A stretch of 5,452 nucleotides of DNA from Acidimicrobiia bacterium (GTDB lineage: Bacteria; Actinomycetota; Acidimicrobiia; Spongiisociales; SHLN01): NCBI GenBank assembly GCA_030624805.1, contig JAUXJL010000162.1:1-5452 (forward strand), read 5' to 3'. Below are positions 5,074 to 5,452 of the stretch, one piece after another. Under the pieces are notes generated by a model, which had not been told where the DNA came from, made no database searches, and was given only the letters and a program-made list of their open reading frames with translations. Each line of letters starts with the position of its first letter. Within the stretch, counting starts at the first letter, position 1. The translations under genes were made by a program, and so were the position numbers.

Positions 5074-5452
5074 ATGCTCGTGAACGACCTCATCGAGGTG
5101 GTCGGGTTTGACCATTGCCTCACCGATCCTGATCTGCGAGCCGGCTACGAGGTCGATTGGACGGGTCGGTATCGAGGGCAAACGCCGGCCGTTGTCCGGC
5201 CGGGTTCGATTGATGAGCTGTCATCAGCCCTCGCTCTATGCCACAGTGCCGGCCAACCTGTGGTCGTGCAAGGCGGAAACACGGGGATGGTGGGTGGAGG
5301 CGTCCCCCTGGCCGGCGAGCTCGTCATGAGTGTCGCTCGCCTCGCCAACGTGGAGGTGCTTTCAGACTCGGCCGTGCAGGCAGGGGCCGGCGCCACGCTT
5401 GCCCGACTGCAGAATGCTGCCATATCGGTTGGTGCGATGTTCGGGGTTGATA
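5074..5452 (+). CDS. FAD-linked oxidase (GlcD-like 2-hydroxyacid dehydrogenase), N-terminal part
   Basis: An open frame from ATG 5074 runs past the window end, giving 126 complete codons. The residues show the N-terminal part of a VAO/PCMH-type FAD-binding domain: TPAVVRPGSIDELSSAL (37-53), then QPVVVQGGNTGMVGG (61-75), the glycine-rich loop that holds the FAD pyrophosphate, then GELVMSVARLANV (81-93) and QAGAGATLARLQ (102-113). This pattern is typical of the GlcD family: glycolate oxidase subunit, D-lactate and D-2-hydroxyglutarate dehydrogenases. The family oxidises a 2-hydroxyacid to a 2-oxoacid and passes electrons to an acceptor. The substrate cannot be told because the C-terminal substrate domain is outside the window. 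The divergent partner is an aminotransferase that could use the 2-oxoacid formed, for example glyoxylate. That pairing is inferred from position. Confidence 0.88.
   Translation, partial: MLVNDLIEVVGFDHCLTDPDLRAGYEVDWTGRYRGQTPAVVRPGSIDELSSALALCHSAGQPVVVQGGNTGMVGGGVPLAGELVMSVARLANVEVLSDSAVQAGAGATLARLQNAAISVGAMFGVD

Overview
The window is GC-rich and gene-dense. It most resembles a chromosomal segment of an actinomycete-like bacterium, perhaps a deep-branching Actinomycetota lineage. Two things suggest this: strong G/C preference at third codon positions, and repeated start regions in which a TANNNT -10 hexamer lies directly before the ATG with no Shine-Dalgarno sequence. That layout implies leaderless mRNAs, which are common in Actinomycetota. 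The taxonomic assignment is an inference. I see no rRNA, tRNA, CRISPR array, insertion sequence or phage gene.

Layout. Positions 1-114 (minus) hold the first 38 codons of a SRPBCC/START-like protein with an ordinary promoter and ribosome binding site. A 361-base gap with inverted repeats but no convincing gene follows. Three plus-strand genes come next: a methyltransferase-like protein with a degenerate cofactor-binding half (476-1162), a small cysteine-free Nfu/NifU N-terminal-domain protein (1185-1439), and moaA, GTP 3',8-cyclase of molybdenum cofactor synthesis (1481-2479). Each has its own -10-like hexamer right before its ATG. A second gap (2480-2825) carries a hairpin around the moaA stop, a pair of mutually exclusive hairpins built on an 11-base direct repeat, and a palindrome over the next promoter. 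Then comes a membrane protein with a potassium-channel-like pore loop and an unassigned cytoplasmic domain (2826-3932). It converges on, and overlaps by 4 bases, a class V PLP-dependent aminotransferase of the alanine/serine-glyoxylate type (3929-5038, minus). Divergent from that, across only 35 bases, starts a GlcD-like FAD-linked oxidase (5074 to beyond the window end).

How the genes may work together. moaA is the only gene with a firm specific assignment. The Nfu-N protein just upstream could serve iron-sulfur supply for MoaA, which carries two [4Fe-4S] clusters, but this rests on position only. The divergent oxidase and aminotransferase would fit 2-hydroxyacid/glyoxylate/serine metabolism: the oxidase makes a 2-oxoacid and the aminotransferase aminates it. 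Their promoters are so close that they should compete. The most notable signals are regulatory: the recurrent TANNNT-N6-ATG start architecture and the interlocked divergent promoter. I found no clearly new multi-gene defence or mobile system.
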